Assembly (NCBI GenBank): GCA_017421025.1
Contig: JAFQME010000020.1
Coordinates: 31,729 to 95,728, forward strand
Source: Oscillospiraceae bacterium
GTDB lineage: Bacteria > Bacillota > Clostridia > Oscillospirales > JAAYXM01
Length of the DNA: 64,000 nucleotides
Direction of reading: 5' to 3'
Shown here: one piece after another, positions 7,683 through 16,285 of the stretch
Layout: every line of letters starts with the position of its first letter
Numbering within the stretch: position 1 is the stretch's first letter
Notes under the pieces: generated by a model
What the model saw: only the letters and a program-made list of their open reading frames with translations
Told to the model about the DNA's origin: nothing
The model's database searches: none
Program-made: the position numbers and the translations under genes

Positions 7683-9755
7683 ATGAAAGTCTACCCCTCT
7701 GCAAACATTCGTAACGTCTGTCTCCTTGGGCATGGCGGCGATGGCAAAACTTCACTGTTAGAAAGCTTGCTTTTCATGACCAAGACGACTGACCGTCTGG
7801 GCAAGATCGTTGACGGCAACACCGTCAGTGACTACGATCCCGAAGAAATCAAGCGTAAAATTTCGATTTCCGCAGCACTCGCTCCGATCGAGTTTAACAA
7901 TTGCAAGATCAATGTGATCGACACCCCGGGTTACTTCGACTTTGCAGGCGAAGTGTACCAGGCTCTGCGTGTTGCAGACACCGCTGTGATCGTCTGCTCC
8001 GCAAAGAACGGTGTTGGCGTTGGCACCGAAGTTGCATGGAAGCATGCAGAAGAAAAGAAGATGCCGCGCATCGTTTACATATCCAAGATTGATGAAGAAA
8101 ATGCTGATTTCAACAAGGCATACGAAAGCCTTCGTGAGAAATTCGGTATTTCGGTCTGCCCAATTGTCATTCCGGCAATCATTGACGGCAAGACCACCGG
8201 TATCATCGACCTCGCAACCGCAAAGTACTATGAACTGAAAGATGGCAAGGCTGTTGACACTCCGGTCCCGGATGCTTTGGTCTCCACCATTGAAGAGTAC
8301 CGTGCTCACGTTGCGGAAAGTGTCGCTGAAACCAGCGATGAATTCATGACCAAGTACTTCGACGGCGAAGAATTCACCACCGAAGAATATTTGGCAGGCA
8401 TCAAAGCGGGTGTTACCGCAGGCAGCCTGGTTCCGGTCGTTTGCGGCTCCGCTGCAACCGGCATCGGTTCCCTTGCACTCCTCCGTGCAATCGTGGACTA
8501 TGCTCCCTCGCCCATCGCAGTCAGCCCGGAAGTTGCAACCGACGCAAATGGCGAAGCGGTTGAGCTCGACGGCGGCGAAAATGGCCCGGCTGTTGCATTC
8601 GTCTTTAAGACCGTTTCTGACCAGTACGGCAAATTCTCCTTCTTCAAAGTTATTTCCGGTACCGTGAAGGGCGACAGTTCCCTGACCAATGCACGCACCG
8701 GACAGGCTGAGAAGATGGGTCACTTAAACTATGTCTTCGGCAAAAAGCAGATTGCGACCGATACCGTTGTTTGCGGTGATATCGCAGCTGTTTCCAAACT
8801 TGCACACACCAAGACCGGTGACACACTCTGTGCTTCCGGCAACGTGGTTTCCCTCGAGGGCATTAAGTTCCCCACCCCGACCTATGCACGTGCAATGGCT
8901 CCGCAGGTCAAGGGCGGTGAAGAAAAGATCGCAACCGGCATGAACCGCATGGCGGAAGAAGATCTCACCTTTAAGACTGTCAACAATGCAGAAACCCATC
9001 AGTATGTCGTCACCGGTTACGGCGACATTCATATCGACGTTTTGGTTTCCCGCCTCAAGAGCCGTTTCGGCGCTGATGTCATCCTGGAAGATCCGCGTGT
9101 ACCGTACCGTGAAAAGATCCGTAAAAAGGTCCGTGTTCAGGGTCGTCACAAGAAACAGTCCGGCGGTCACGGTCAGTTCGGTGATGTTTGGGTCGAATTT
9201 GAGCCGGGTGATCAGGAAGATCTGGTATTCGAAGAAAAGGTTGTCGGCGGCGCTGTCCCGAAGAACTTCTTCCCGGCAGTTGAAAAGGGTCTGCGTGACT
9301 GCATCTCCAAGGGTGTTTTGGCAGGCTTCCCGGTCGTCTTCTTAAAGGCTACTTTGGTGGACGGTTCTTACCACGATGTTGACTCCTCTGAAATGGCATT
9401 TAAAGTTGCAGCAGGTCTTGCTTACAAGGCAGGTCTCCCGCAGGCTGACCCGGTCATTCTTGAGCCGATCGGTCACCTCGCTGTCACCATTCCGGACAGT
9501 TACATGGGCGACGTCATTGGCGATTTGAACAAGCGCCGTGGCCGTGTTCTCGGTATGACTCCGGTAGCAGGCGGTCTCCAGATTGTGGAAGCAGAAGTCC
9601 CGATGGCTGAGATGAACACTTACACCATCGACCTCCGCTCCATGACCCAGGGTCGTGGCTCCTTCGAGTTTGACTTTGAGCGTTACGAAGAAGCTCCGAT
9701 GAACGTTCAGCAGAAGATCATCGAAGACCGCAAGGCATACATGACCGAAGAATAA
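7683..9755 (+). CDS. Elongation factor G-like translational GTPase (EF-G paralogue)
   Basis: 690 residues from ATG 7683, which follows AAAGGAGAG. GHGGDGKTS is the P-loop and DTPGYFDF the G3 motif. The G4 motif reads SKID rather than the usual NKxD. Domains II-V follow, including GYGDIHIDVLVSRLK and RGRVLGMTP. The divergent P-loop and G4 fit the second EF-G type common in Clostridia rather than the main translocase, which normally sits beside tuf and rpsL/rpsG. Its precise role (alternative translocase, recycling or ribosome rescue) is not shown. It is monocistronic with its own promoter and terminator. Confidence 0.85.
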   Translation: MKVYPSANIRNVCLLGHGGDGKTSLLESLLFMTKTTDRLGKIVDGNTVSDYDPEEIKRKISISAALAPIEFNNCKINVIDTPGYFDFAGEVYQALRVADTAVIVCSAKNGVGVGTEVAWKHAEEKKMPRIVYISKIDEENADFNKAYESLREKFGISVCPIVIPAIIDGKTTGIIDLATAKYYELKDGKAVDTPVPDALVSTIEEYRAHVAESVAETSDEFMTKYFDGEEFTTEEYLAGIKAGVTAGSLVPVVCGSAATGIGSLALLRAIVDYAPSPIAVSPEVATDANGEAVELDGGENGPAVAFVFKTVSDQYGKFSFFKVISGTVKGDSSLTNARTGQAEKMGHLNYVFGKKQIATDTVVCGDIAAVSKLAHTKTGDTLCASGNVVSLEGIKFPTPTYARAMAPQVKGGEEKIATGMNRMAEEDLTFKTVNNAETHQYVVTGYGDIHIDVLVSRLKSRFGADVILEDPRVPYREKIRKKVRVQGRHKKQSGGHGQFGDVWVEFEPGDQEDLVFEEKVVGGAVPKNFFPAVEKGLRDCISKGVLAGFPVVFLKATLVDGSYHDVDSSEMAFKVAAGLAYKAGLPQADPVILEPIGHLAVTIPDSYMGDVIGDLNKRRGRVLGMTPVAGGLQIVEAEVPMAEMNTYTIDLRSMTQGRGSFEFDFERYEEAPMNVQQKIIEDRKAYMTEE

Positions 9756-9797
9756 GAATCCGCCTCGGGATCTTATTTCCCCGCAATCATGAATCAC

Positions 9798-9832
9798 AAA
9801 AGCCTTGGTGCAAATTGCACCAAGGCTTTTTT
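9798..9832 (+). terminator. Terminator of the EF-G-like gene (twin hairpin 1)
   Basis: A 12-bp stem (GCCTTGGTGCAA/TTGCACCAAGGC) extended by A/T pairs ends in six T. Almost the same hairpin recurs at 10668-10703. Confidence 0.9.
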
Positions 9833-9833
9833 C

Positions 9834-9862
9834 TTGAAACCCACGCTGAAATGCGGTATAAT
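9834..9862 (+). promoter_or_regulatory. Sigma-A promoter for the EFR1 ferredoxin gene
   Basis: TTGAAA (9834-9839), 17 bp, TATAAT (9857-9862), starting two bases after the preceding terminator's T-tract. Confidence 0.75.
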
Positions 9863-9895
9863 AAAAGACGTATTTTTTGAGTTTTGGAGGCTTAT

Positions 9896-10672
9896 ATGGT
9901 CTTATACTATTCTGCGACCGGAAACACCGAATTTATCGCAAAAGAACTTGCAAAACGCTTAAATGAGCCGTGTGTCGATCTCCTTACACGCATCAAAGAA
10001 AAGAACTATGAACCGCTTCATTCCGAGACCCCGTTTATCATCTGCGCACCGGTGTATGTCTGCGAAATGCCACGGTTTTTGCGTGCATATCTGAAGCAAC
10101 AAACATTCACGGGAAGTCGGGAGGTTTACGGTATCTTTACCAGCGGCGGATACTGCGGTCCTTCGGGTGTCCTCGCAAAAGCGTTGTTTCAAAAAAAGCA
10201 TATGATCTACCGTGGTCATGCCGAATTCAAAATGCCGAGAAATTATGTGGCAAGCGATGCGTATCCCATGCTGGAAGACGCAGAAATTGAAACCCGGATT
10301 CGTGACTCTATGTGCCGTTTGGATGCGGTTGCAGCAGATATCCGTGCCGGAAAACGACTCAAGGCAAGACACGTATTTTTCTTTGAAACTCTCATCACAC
10401 TCCCCTTTAATCCGATTTGGTGCAAGTACAAACTCACCGCAAAGGCGTTTTATGCAAAAGAATCTTGCGTCGGCTGTGGAAAGTGCGAGCGGCTCTGCCC
10501 GCTCAATAACATCCAACTGACGGATGGGAAGCCCGTTTGGGGAGAGAGCTGCTCTCACTGCATGGCATGCATCGGAAACTGCCCCACCGATGCGATTGAA
10601 TACGGAACGATCACACAAGGAAAGCCCCGTTACCGCTTTGAAAAGTATCGCCATTTGGCAGACGACAAATAA
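9896..10672 (+). CDS. EFR1-type flavodoxin/ferredoxin fusion protein
   Basis: 258 residues. The first ~165 form a flavodoxin-like domain (LYYSATGNTEFIAKELAK is the FMN phosphate loop). The end carries two 4Fe-4S motifs, SCVGCGKCERLCP and SCSHCMACIGNCP, each CxxCxxCxxxCP. Such fusions shuttle electrons in anaerobes; the partner is unknown. ATG 9896 has TGGAGG five bases upstream; an in-frame TTG at 9884 is less likely. The gene has its own promoter and is bracketed by two near-identical terminator hairpins. Confidence 0.88.
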   Translation: MVLYYSATGNTEFIAKELAKRLNEPCVDLLTRIKEKNYEPLHSETPFIICAPVYVCEMPRFLRAYLKQQTFTGSREVYGIFTSGGYCGPSGVLAKALFQKKHMIYRGHAEFKMPRNYVASDAYPMLEDAEIETRIRDSMCRLDAVAADIRAGKRLKARHVFFFETLITLPFNPIWCKYKLTAKAFYAKESCVGCGKCERLCPLNNIQLTDGKPVWGESCSHCMACIGNCPTDAIEYGTITQGKPRYRFEKYRHLADDK

Positions 10673-10703
10673 AGCCTTGGTGCAAATGCACCAAGGCTTT
10701 ATT
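10668..10703. terminator. Bidirectional terminator (twin hairpin 2) between EFR1 gene and gatB
   Basis: A perfect 17-bp stem (AATAAAGCCTTGGTGCA and its complement) with a two-base apex overlaps the EFR1 stop codon. It serves convergent genes and shares its stem core with 9798-9832. Confidence 0.85.
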
Positions 10704-10704
10704 C

Positions 10705-12132
10705 TTATCCTTTGAGTTTTTCTTCCAAGAGTGCACGGATGACAGCAGGGTCACCGTTGCCACGGAGTTCACGCATGCATGCCCCGAAGATGGACATGAA
10801 TGCTTTTTCCTTACCGCTCTTGTAGTCTGCAACCGCTTTTGCATTTTCAGCGATCGCTTTGTCGACCACCGATGCGATGAGGTTGGTATCGGTCTGTGCA
10901 TCCATCCCGTTTTCCTTGCAGTAGGCTTCCGGGTCCACATCGTTTTCGATGACAGCGATGAGGATCTTTTTACCGGCGCCACGGGTGATCTTTCCGCTGC
11001 CAACCATTTTGATGATGGAAGCGAGTTTTTCCGGAGTGATGTTGAGGTCCGAGAGAAGCTGACCGTTTTTACGCAGAATGCCTGCACAGTCGGTGATAAT
11101 CCAAGCGACAACATCGGTTGCCGAGCAACCAAGCGCAACCACAGCTTCCAACAGGTCGCACAGTTTACGCTCGCCGGTGATGGTTTCGATGTCTTTCTCC
11201 GAAATCCCGAGTGCACGGTATTCTTCCGCCTTGACCTCGGCACTGACCGGCATTTTGCTCTTGATTTCATCCAGCCATTCATCATCCACCACAATCGGCA
11301 TCAGGTTCGGATCCGGGAAATAGCGGTAATCCGCTTCGGTTTCCTTGTTACGCATCGGGAAGGTTCTCCCCTTGACATCGTCCCAACGACGAGTCTCCTG
11401 CACCAAAACCTCGGTCTGACGCTCGAGCGCATCGATATGGCGTGCGGTTTCAAACTTGATGGCACGCTCAATGGAAGTGAGCGAACTCATATTCTTAATC
11501 TCAGCACGGACGCCAAGTTCGGTTGCGCCCTCGGGGCGAACCGAGATGTTGACGTCACAACGCATTGCACCTTCTTCACACTCGGAGATATTTCCGAAGC
11601 GGAACATGGCCTTGATTTTTTCCAGATATGCGACCACTTCTTCCGCACTGTGGAAATCCGGCTGGGTAACGATTTCGATGAGCGGAACACTGGTACGGTT
11701 GAAGTCTACCAGGGTGGTATCTGCCCATTCGTCATGAACGAGTTTCCCTGCATCCTCTTCCATATGGATCTGCTTGATGCGGATTTTGGAAGTACCGGAT
11801 GAGGTTTCCACATCCACCAAACCGTTTGTGCAAATGGGGTGGAACAACTGGGTAATCTGGTATGCACAGGGCAGGTCGGGATAATAATAGTTTTTCTTAT
11901 CAAAGGTGGAATAGCGGTTGATTTCACAATTCAGCATGAGCCCTGCTGTGACCGCAAGCTCGACCACGCCTTTGTTCATAACCGGGAGCATACCCGGCAT
12001 ACCCGAACAAGCCGGACAGACACAGTCATTTGGCTCTTTCGGACTGGAGTGACCGCCACAGGAGCAGAAGATTTTGGATTCGGTTTGGAGTTCAACATGG
12101 GTTTCCAAGCCGATGGTTACTTCATATTTCAT
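10705..12132 (-). CDS. gatB: Aspartyl/glutamyl-tRNA amidotransferase subunit B
   Basis: 475 residues, full length. The N-terminus IGLETHVELQT and the zinc-site cysteines in FCSCGGHSS and CVCPACSG are intact, as is the kinase-type core (PLIEIVTQPD). A C-terminal YqeY-like tail ends the protein. GatB phosphorylates misacylated Asp- or Glu-tRNA and transfers ammonia from GatA. It is the last gene of aspS-gatC-gatA-gatB, six bases after gatA. Because glnS is also in this window (41039), the complex is probably used for Asn-tRNA. Confidence 0.96.
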   Translation of the reverse strand: MKYEVTIGLETHVELQTESKIFCSCGGHSSPKEPNDCVCPACSGMPGMLPVMNKGVVELAVTAGLMLNCEINRYSTFDKKNYYYPDLPCAYQITQLFHPICTNGLVDVETSSGTSKIRIKQIHMEEDAGKLVHDEWADTTLVDFNRTSVPLIEIVTQPDFHSAEEVVAYLEKIKAMFRFGNISECEEGAMRCDVNISVRPEGATELGVRAEIKNMSSLTSIERAIKFETARHIDALERQTEVLVQETRRWDDVKGRTFPMRNKETEADYRYFPDPNLMPIVVDDEWLDEIKSKMPVSAEVKAEEYRALGISEKDIETITGERKLCDLLEAVVALGCSATDVVAWIITDCAGILRKNGQLLSDLNITPEKLASIIKMVGSGKITRGAGKKILIAVIENDVDPEAYCKENGMDAQTDTNLIASVVDKAIAENAKAVADYKSGKEKAFMSIFGACMRELRGNGDPAVIRALLEEKLKG

Positions 12133-12138
12133 TTGCGT

Positions 12139-13275
12139 TTACACTCCTTCCGTCACTTTTGCAAGGCTGAGCAACATACTCTCGTCGAAGTAATTGCCCA
12201 TGAGCTGAACACCGCCGGAGACCACCGCCGGCATACCGGTGATGGAAGCAGGTGCGGTGAAAACGCTTTCGGCAAATACTTTCATGAATGCTTCTTTGCA
12301 GTCATACGCCTGATACGAAGTGCTTTTGCAAGCAGGTGCGAGAATCGCATCATAGGATGCAAAAATTGCTTTCATTCGCTCCACAATGACACGACGAATC
12401 CGAAGGGATTTGTCGTAACACTCGGTGTATCTCCCCTTGGAGAGCGCTTCACTGCCGTAGATAATGACCGATTTGGTCAGGAAGTTGAAGGCCTCGGTAC
12501 GGGTATTGACATAAAGTTCGTCAATATTGGAGTAATTCGGGGTACGGTAGCCAAACTTGACCCCGTCATAGCGGGACAGATTGTTGCAAGTTTCCGCACA
12601 CATGAGGATTTGCCATGCGGTGTTTGCAATGTCTGCAAAATCAAATGCTACTTCTTCCACAGTAACGCCTTTTGCACGAAGTGCTTCGGCAAATTTGTCG
12701 ATCTTTGCTTTTGTTTCCGCATCTGCACGGTCATACAAGTCCTTTGCGATGGCGACTTTTGTACCCTGAACGTCGAGTGCGGTGTCGTAGTCATAACTAT
12801 CGTTTCTCAGGCTGGTGCCGTCTTTTGCATCATGCCCTGCAATCTTTGCGAGGACTTCTGCGCAGGAATCCGCAGTTTTTGCATACACACCGATTTGCTC
12901 ACCCGATGCTGCACAGGAGATCACGCCATAGCGAGAAACGGTGCCGTAGGTGGGTTTTACAAAGGTGACATCGGAGAGTGCTGCCGCACGGCGGGGGCTA
13001 CCGTTTAAGTCCACTGCAAGTGCAGCGTCCACTGTGCCGGCTGCGACTTTTTCCGCCGCATCACCAAGGAGTTTCCCGGTGGTGGATTCCCCGACCAGGT
13101 CCAACCCAAACTCGCCCACTGCGGTTTTTTCTGCCACGGCATAGCCGTTTGCAGTCAAACGCTCCACCGCCTCAGCGGTGAAAAGCGGGGTGAAGTTTTC
13201 AAGCATTTTGGAGCCTGCGGTTGCAGGCATCCCTGCTACCAAAATGGTATCATCAATTGCAATTCTTTTACTCAT
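12139..13275 (-). CDS. gatA: GatA-like amidotransferase subunit, short and missing catalytic residues
   Basis: 378 residues against ~485 for normal GatA. The match begins at the segment that usually reads GIKDNI, so ~65 N-terminal residues are absent. Here it reads AIDDTI, so the catalytic Lys is Asp8. The loop usually GGSSGGSAAAVAAG, holding the cis-Ser, is GKLLGDAAEKVAAG (67-80). Only the nucleophile position (Ser93 in DLNGS) survives. KPTYGTVSRYGV and the C-terminal fold are clear. ATG 13275 follows GAGGTG; a GTG at 13287 would overlap gatC. It may keep a structural role while ammonia is supplied otherwise. Confidence 0.88.
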   Translation of the reverse strand: MSKRIAIDDTILVAGMPATAGSKMLENFTPLFTAEAVERLTANGYAVAEKTAVGEFGLDLVGESTTGKLLGDAAEKVAAGTVDAALAVDLNGSPRRAAALSDVTFVKPTYGTVSRYGVISCAASGEQIGVYAKTADSCAEVLAKIAGHDAKDGTSLRNDSYDYDTALDVQGTKVAIAKDLYDRADAETKAKIDKFAEALRAKGVTVEEVAFDFADIANTAWQILMCAETCNNLSRYDGVKFGYRTPNYSNIDELYVNTRTEAFNFLTKSVIIYGSEALSKGRYTECYDKSLRIRRVIVERMKAIFASYDAILAPACKSTSYQAYDCKEAFMKVFAESVFTAPASITGMPAVVSGGVQLMGNYFDESMLLSLAKVTEGV

Positions 13276-13283
13276 GCCGCACC

Positions 13284-13571
13284 TCACTTTACCAGTCTCG
13301 GAACGATCCAGCTGTCTTCTGAGCGCTCTGCGCCGCAGTTGAGCAGATCCTCACGGGCGAAGTTCTGCACACGTTTGTCCTCACGCAGAACATTGGTCAT
13401 CGGCATGACATGGACCATGATCTCGGTCGCTTCGGTATCGACCGATGCGAGGATGGATTCACGGTCTGCCATCTCCTCGAACACGCTGAGCATCACAGAT
13501 GCTTCTTCTTCGGTGAAAGCGAGTTCGTTGAGCGATTCCAAGCCTTGAAGCTTTTCTCTTGTCATATTCAT
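13284..13571 (-). CDS. gatC: Aspartyl/glutamyl-tRNA amidotransferase subunit C
   Basis: 95 residues, the family norm. LNELAFTEEEASVMLSVFEEM and the end pattern TNVLREDKRV...REDLL are typical of GatC, which wraps around and stabilises the GatA-GatB pair. ATG 13571 is preceded by AAGGTG and lies four bases after the aspS stop. gatA starts eight bases downstream. Confidence 0.93.
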   Translation of the reverse strand: MNMTREKLQGLESLNELAFTEEEASVMLSVFEEMADRESILASVDTEATEIMVHVMPMTNVLREDKRVQNFAREDLLNCGAERSEDSWIVPRLVK

Positions 13572-13575
13572 CACC

Positions 13576-15306
13576 TTATTCTCTGATGGAAATGTTTGCT
13601 TCGAGCAACTGTTGCTCGGTAACTTCGCTCGGTGCACCGAGCAGGAGGTCCTGTGCATTACCGTTTAACGGGAATGCGATGACATCACGGATGGTGTCTT
13701 CGTCTGCGAGGAGCATAATCATACGGTCAATGCCCGGTGCCATGCCTGCGTGAGGCGGTGCACCGTACTGGAATGCGGTATAGAGAGCAGAGAATCTCTT
13801 TTCGAGTTCTTCCTCGGTGTAGCCCGCAATGGAGAATGCTTTCTTCATGACCTCGTTGGAGTGGTTACGCACTGCACCGGATGCAAGCTCGATGCCGTTG
13901 CAGACCAGGTCGTACTGATATGCCAAAACCTCGGTGGGTTCTTTTTCCAGGAGTGCCTGCATCCCGCCCTGCGGCATGGAGAACGGGTTGTGGGTGAAGA
14001 TGGTTTTACCGGTAGATTCGTCGATTTCGTACATCGGGAAATCCACAACGAAGCAGAATTCGAAGCTGTCCTGATCGATGATGCCGAGGTTTTCACCAAG
14101 CCAGGTGCGGATCTGACCTGCATAGCGGTCAACCACATTCTTGCCGTCACAAATGAAGAACAGGGTCTCCCCTTCCTTGACGCCGGAAAGCTCGATGATT
14201 TCCTTCTTCTGGTCGTCGGAGAGGAACTTTTCAATCGGGCCTTTGAATACACCGTCATTGAGAGTAATATATCCCAAACCCTTCATGCCGATACTCTGAG
14301 CGAACTTGAGGGAGTCCTCAAAGAACTTTCTGGACTGACCCTGGCAGGGTGCGACGATGCCGCGAACGGGTTTTCTCTTAAAGAGCGGGAAATCAACATG
14401 GCTAAAGAATTCGGTCAGGTCGCAGATGACCAGCGGGTTGCGCAGGTCCGGCTTATCCGAGCCGTATTTCATCATGGCGTCTGCATAAGTGATGCGTGCA
14501 AACGGTGCTTCGGTGATCTTCTTGGAAGAGAAGGTCTTGAAGGTATCATAAATGACTTCTTCACAAACGTTTAAGACATCTTCCTGGGTTGCAAATGCCA
14601 TTTCAAAATCAAGCTGATAGAATTCGCCCGGAGAACGGTCCTGACGTGCGTCTTCGTCACGGAAGCACGGTGCGATCTGATAGTACTTATCAAAGCCCGA
14701 GACCATGAGCAGCTGCTTGAACTGCTGCGGTGCCTGCGGAAGCGCATAGAATTTGCCTTTGTGCTTTCTTGAAGGAACGAGGAAGTCACGAGCGCCTTCC
14801 GGAGAAGATGCGGTGAGGATCGGGGTCTGGACATCGAGGAATCCTCTTGCGTCCATGAGTTTTCTCATATGGCTGATGACCTTGGAGCGCAGAACGATAT
14901 TGTTATGGATCGCAGGATTGCGCAGGTCGAGATAACGGTATTTGAGGCGGACTTCTTCACGGGTGCCTTTGGACTCATTGACATCGAACGGGAGCATATT
15001 GTGGCACGGGCCGAGGACTTCAAGAGTCTCTGCAATCAACTCCACCTTACCGGTTGCAATTTTGTTGTTGACGGTTTCCGCATCACGGAGAGAGACCTTC
15101 CCCTCAACCGAGATAACGGTTTCACGGTTGACGTTTGCGAGAAGTGCGTCGTTGTGCACAACCACCTGGGTGATACCGGTGCTGTCGCGCAAGTCGATAA
15201 AAATAACGCCGCCATGGTCACGGATCTTATCGACCCAGCCTGCAAGCTGCACGGTGGTGCCGATATGGTCTTCTCTGATGTCGTTGCAATACAATGTGCG
15301 ATACAT
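13576..15306 (-). CDS. aspS: Aspartyl-tRNA synthetase, bacterial type, probably non-discriminating
   Basis: 576 residues: OB-fold anticodon-binding domain (GWVDKIRDHGGVIFIDLRD), class II motif 2 (CFRDEDARQDRSPGEFYQLD), a GAD insertion and motif 3 near the end (PHAGMAPGIDRM). It charges Asp onto tRNA. Linkage to gatCAB and an upstream T-box with an Asn-type candidate specifier suggest it also makes Asp-tRNA(Asn) for amidation. That relaxed specificity is inference from context. Confidence 0.96.
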   Translation of the reverse strand: MYRTLYCNDIREDHIGTTVQLAGWVDKIRDHGGVIFIDLRDSTGITQVVVHNDALLANVNRETVISVEGKVSLRDAETVNNKIATGKVELIAETLEVLGPCHNMLPFDVNESKGTREEVRLKYRYLDLRNPAIHNNIVLRSKVISHMRKLMDARGFLDVQTPILTASSPEGARDFLVPSRKHKGKFYALPQAPQQFKQLLMVSGFDKYYQIAPCFRDEDARQDRSPGEFYQLDFEMAFATQEDVLNVCEEVIYDTFKTFSSKKITEAPFARITYADAMMKYGSDKPDLRNPLVICDLTEFFSHVDFPLFKRKPVRGIVAPCQGQSRKFFEDSLKFAQSIGMKGLGYITLNDGVFKGPIEKFLSDDQKKEIIELSGVKEGETLFFICDGKNVVDRYAGQIRTWLGENLGIIDQDSFEFCFVVDFPMYEIDESTGKTIFTHNPFSMPQGGMQALLEKEPTEVLAYQYDLVCNGIELASGAVRNHSNEVMKKAFSIAGYTEEELEKRFSALYTAFQYGAPPHAGMAPGIDRMIMLLADEDTIRDVIAFPLNGNAQDLLLGAPSEVTEQQLLEANISIRE

Positions 15307-15325
15307 CTAAAGTTCCTCCTAAAGT

Positions 15326-15560
15326 AAAAAATAAGCCCCGGGAATATCGAAATATTCCCGGGACGAGCAAACAAATCATTTTGTTTCCCGCGGTGCCACC
15401 CGCATTGATGCGAAAACCGCATCCACTTTTGCATTTAGTTGTGGGGTTACGCAGCAGAGTGTTCCCATACTTACTACTCATCTGAAATGCGCTTGCAGTC
15501 GGTGGCGCATTCTCCCTGACAGACTTTCCATGAAAGCAGAGTCTCTACCTAATATTTTAC
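15326..15560 (-). promoter_or_regulatory. T-box riboswitch leader of the aspS-gatCAB operon
   Basis: The minus strand carries the T-box antiterminator sequence GGGTGGCACCGCGGG (15401-15387). It is followed by a terminator with an 11-bp stem (CCCGGGAATAT and complement, 15362-15337) and a T-rich tail (to 15326). Upstream, TAGTAAGTATGGGAACACTC resembles the stem I specifier loop. AAC (15463-15461), an Asn codon, is the best specifier candidate, and no GAC is seen there. Uncharged tRNA(Asn) would favour antitermination. With aspS's promoter this accounts for the whole gap 15307-15634. Confidence 0.9.
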
Positions 15561-15581
15561 CGCAAATTTTCGGTTTGTCAA
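15554..15581 (-). promoter_or_regulatory. Promoter of the aspS-gatCAB operon
   Basis: On the minus strand TTGACA (15581-15576), 16 bp, TAAAAT (15559-15554), directly upstream of the T-box leader. Confidence 0.75.
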
Positions 15582-15634
15582 CAGAAAAATCCTGGCTTCC
15601 CCACCAGTTTATGCAAATTTGTGCATTTTTGCCA

Positions 15635-16162
15635 CTAATCGTTTTCAATCAGACCGTAGCCACCGTCTTTTCTGCGGTAAACCACCGAGAAGGTGCCTGC
15701 TTCATCCAAACTCTTAAAGACAAAGAATTCATGCCCCAAGAGATTCATTTGGAGAATTGCTTCTTCCGGAGTCATGGGCTTGATGGAGAAGTGCTTGGTG
15801 CGGACGATATCAAACTCACGTTCTTCCTCCACCGGCTCATAGACCGCTTCTTCTGCTTGGAATGCACCGGAACGCAAGCGTTTTTCCAAACGGGTTTTGT
15901 TCTTGCGAATCTGACGCTCAATGACAGAGACTGCGGTATCCACTGCAACATAGAGGTCCTGCATTTTTTCCGACGCACGGAAATACATGTTGTCATGTTT
16001 GACAGTTACCTCGACCCATGTCTGCCCACGCTCGCTGCCTGCGGTGACATACGCAACCGCATCGCTCTTGAAATACTTATCCAATTTGGATAACTTTTTC
16101 TCTGCATAAGCACGGAAATCATCTGAAAGATTCACCTTTCGCTCGGTAAACGTAAACTGCAT
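15635..16162 (-). CDS. hpf: Ribosome hibernation-promoting factor, long form
   Basis: 175 residues. The N-terminal ~100 are the HPF/RaiA ribosome-binding fold (MQFTFTERKVNLSDDFRAYA, VEVTVKHDN, DLYVAVDTAVSVIERQIRK). An acidic linker leads to the C-terminal dimerisation domain (RTKHFSIKPMTPEEAILQMN, FVFKSLDEAGTFSVVYRRKD). Long HPF makes 100S ribosome dimers in stationary phase. ATG 16162 follows AAAGGGG; the open frame extends further upstream without support. Confidence 0.95.
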   Translation of the reverse strand: MQFTFTERKVNLSDDFRAYAEKKLSKLDKYFKSDAVAYVTAGSERGQTWVEVTVKHDNMYFRASEKMQDLYVAVDTAVSVIERQIRKNKTRLEKRLRSGAFQAEEAVYEPVEEEREFDIVRTKHFSIKPMTPEEAILQMNLLGHEFFVFKSLDEAGTFSVVYRRKDGGYGLIEND

Positions 16163-16214
16163 ACTGACAACCCCTTTCGGTCTTATAATCCGAACAGTTT
16201 CCTGTTCTGTTTTC

Positions 16215-16243
16215 AGTATACCACAGTCATCCCTGTTTTTCAA
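16215..16243 (-). promoter_or_regulatory. Promoter of hpf
   Basis: On the minus strand TTGAAA (16243-16238), 17 bp, TATACT (16220-16215). Confidence 0.65.
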
Positions 16244-16285
16244 TCAGAATTTTAGAAAAAACGTCAATTATTTTGCAGGATTTGT

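Noticed and set aside
11839..13008. 389-codon plus-strand open frame
   Set aside because: Antisense shadow of gatA and gatB; the composition is the complement of a real gene.
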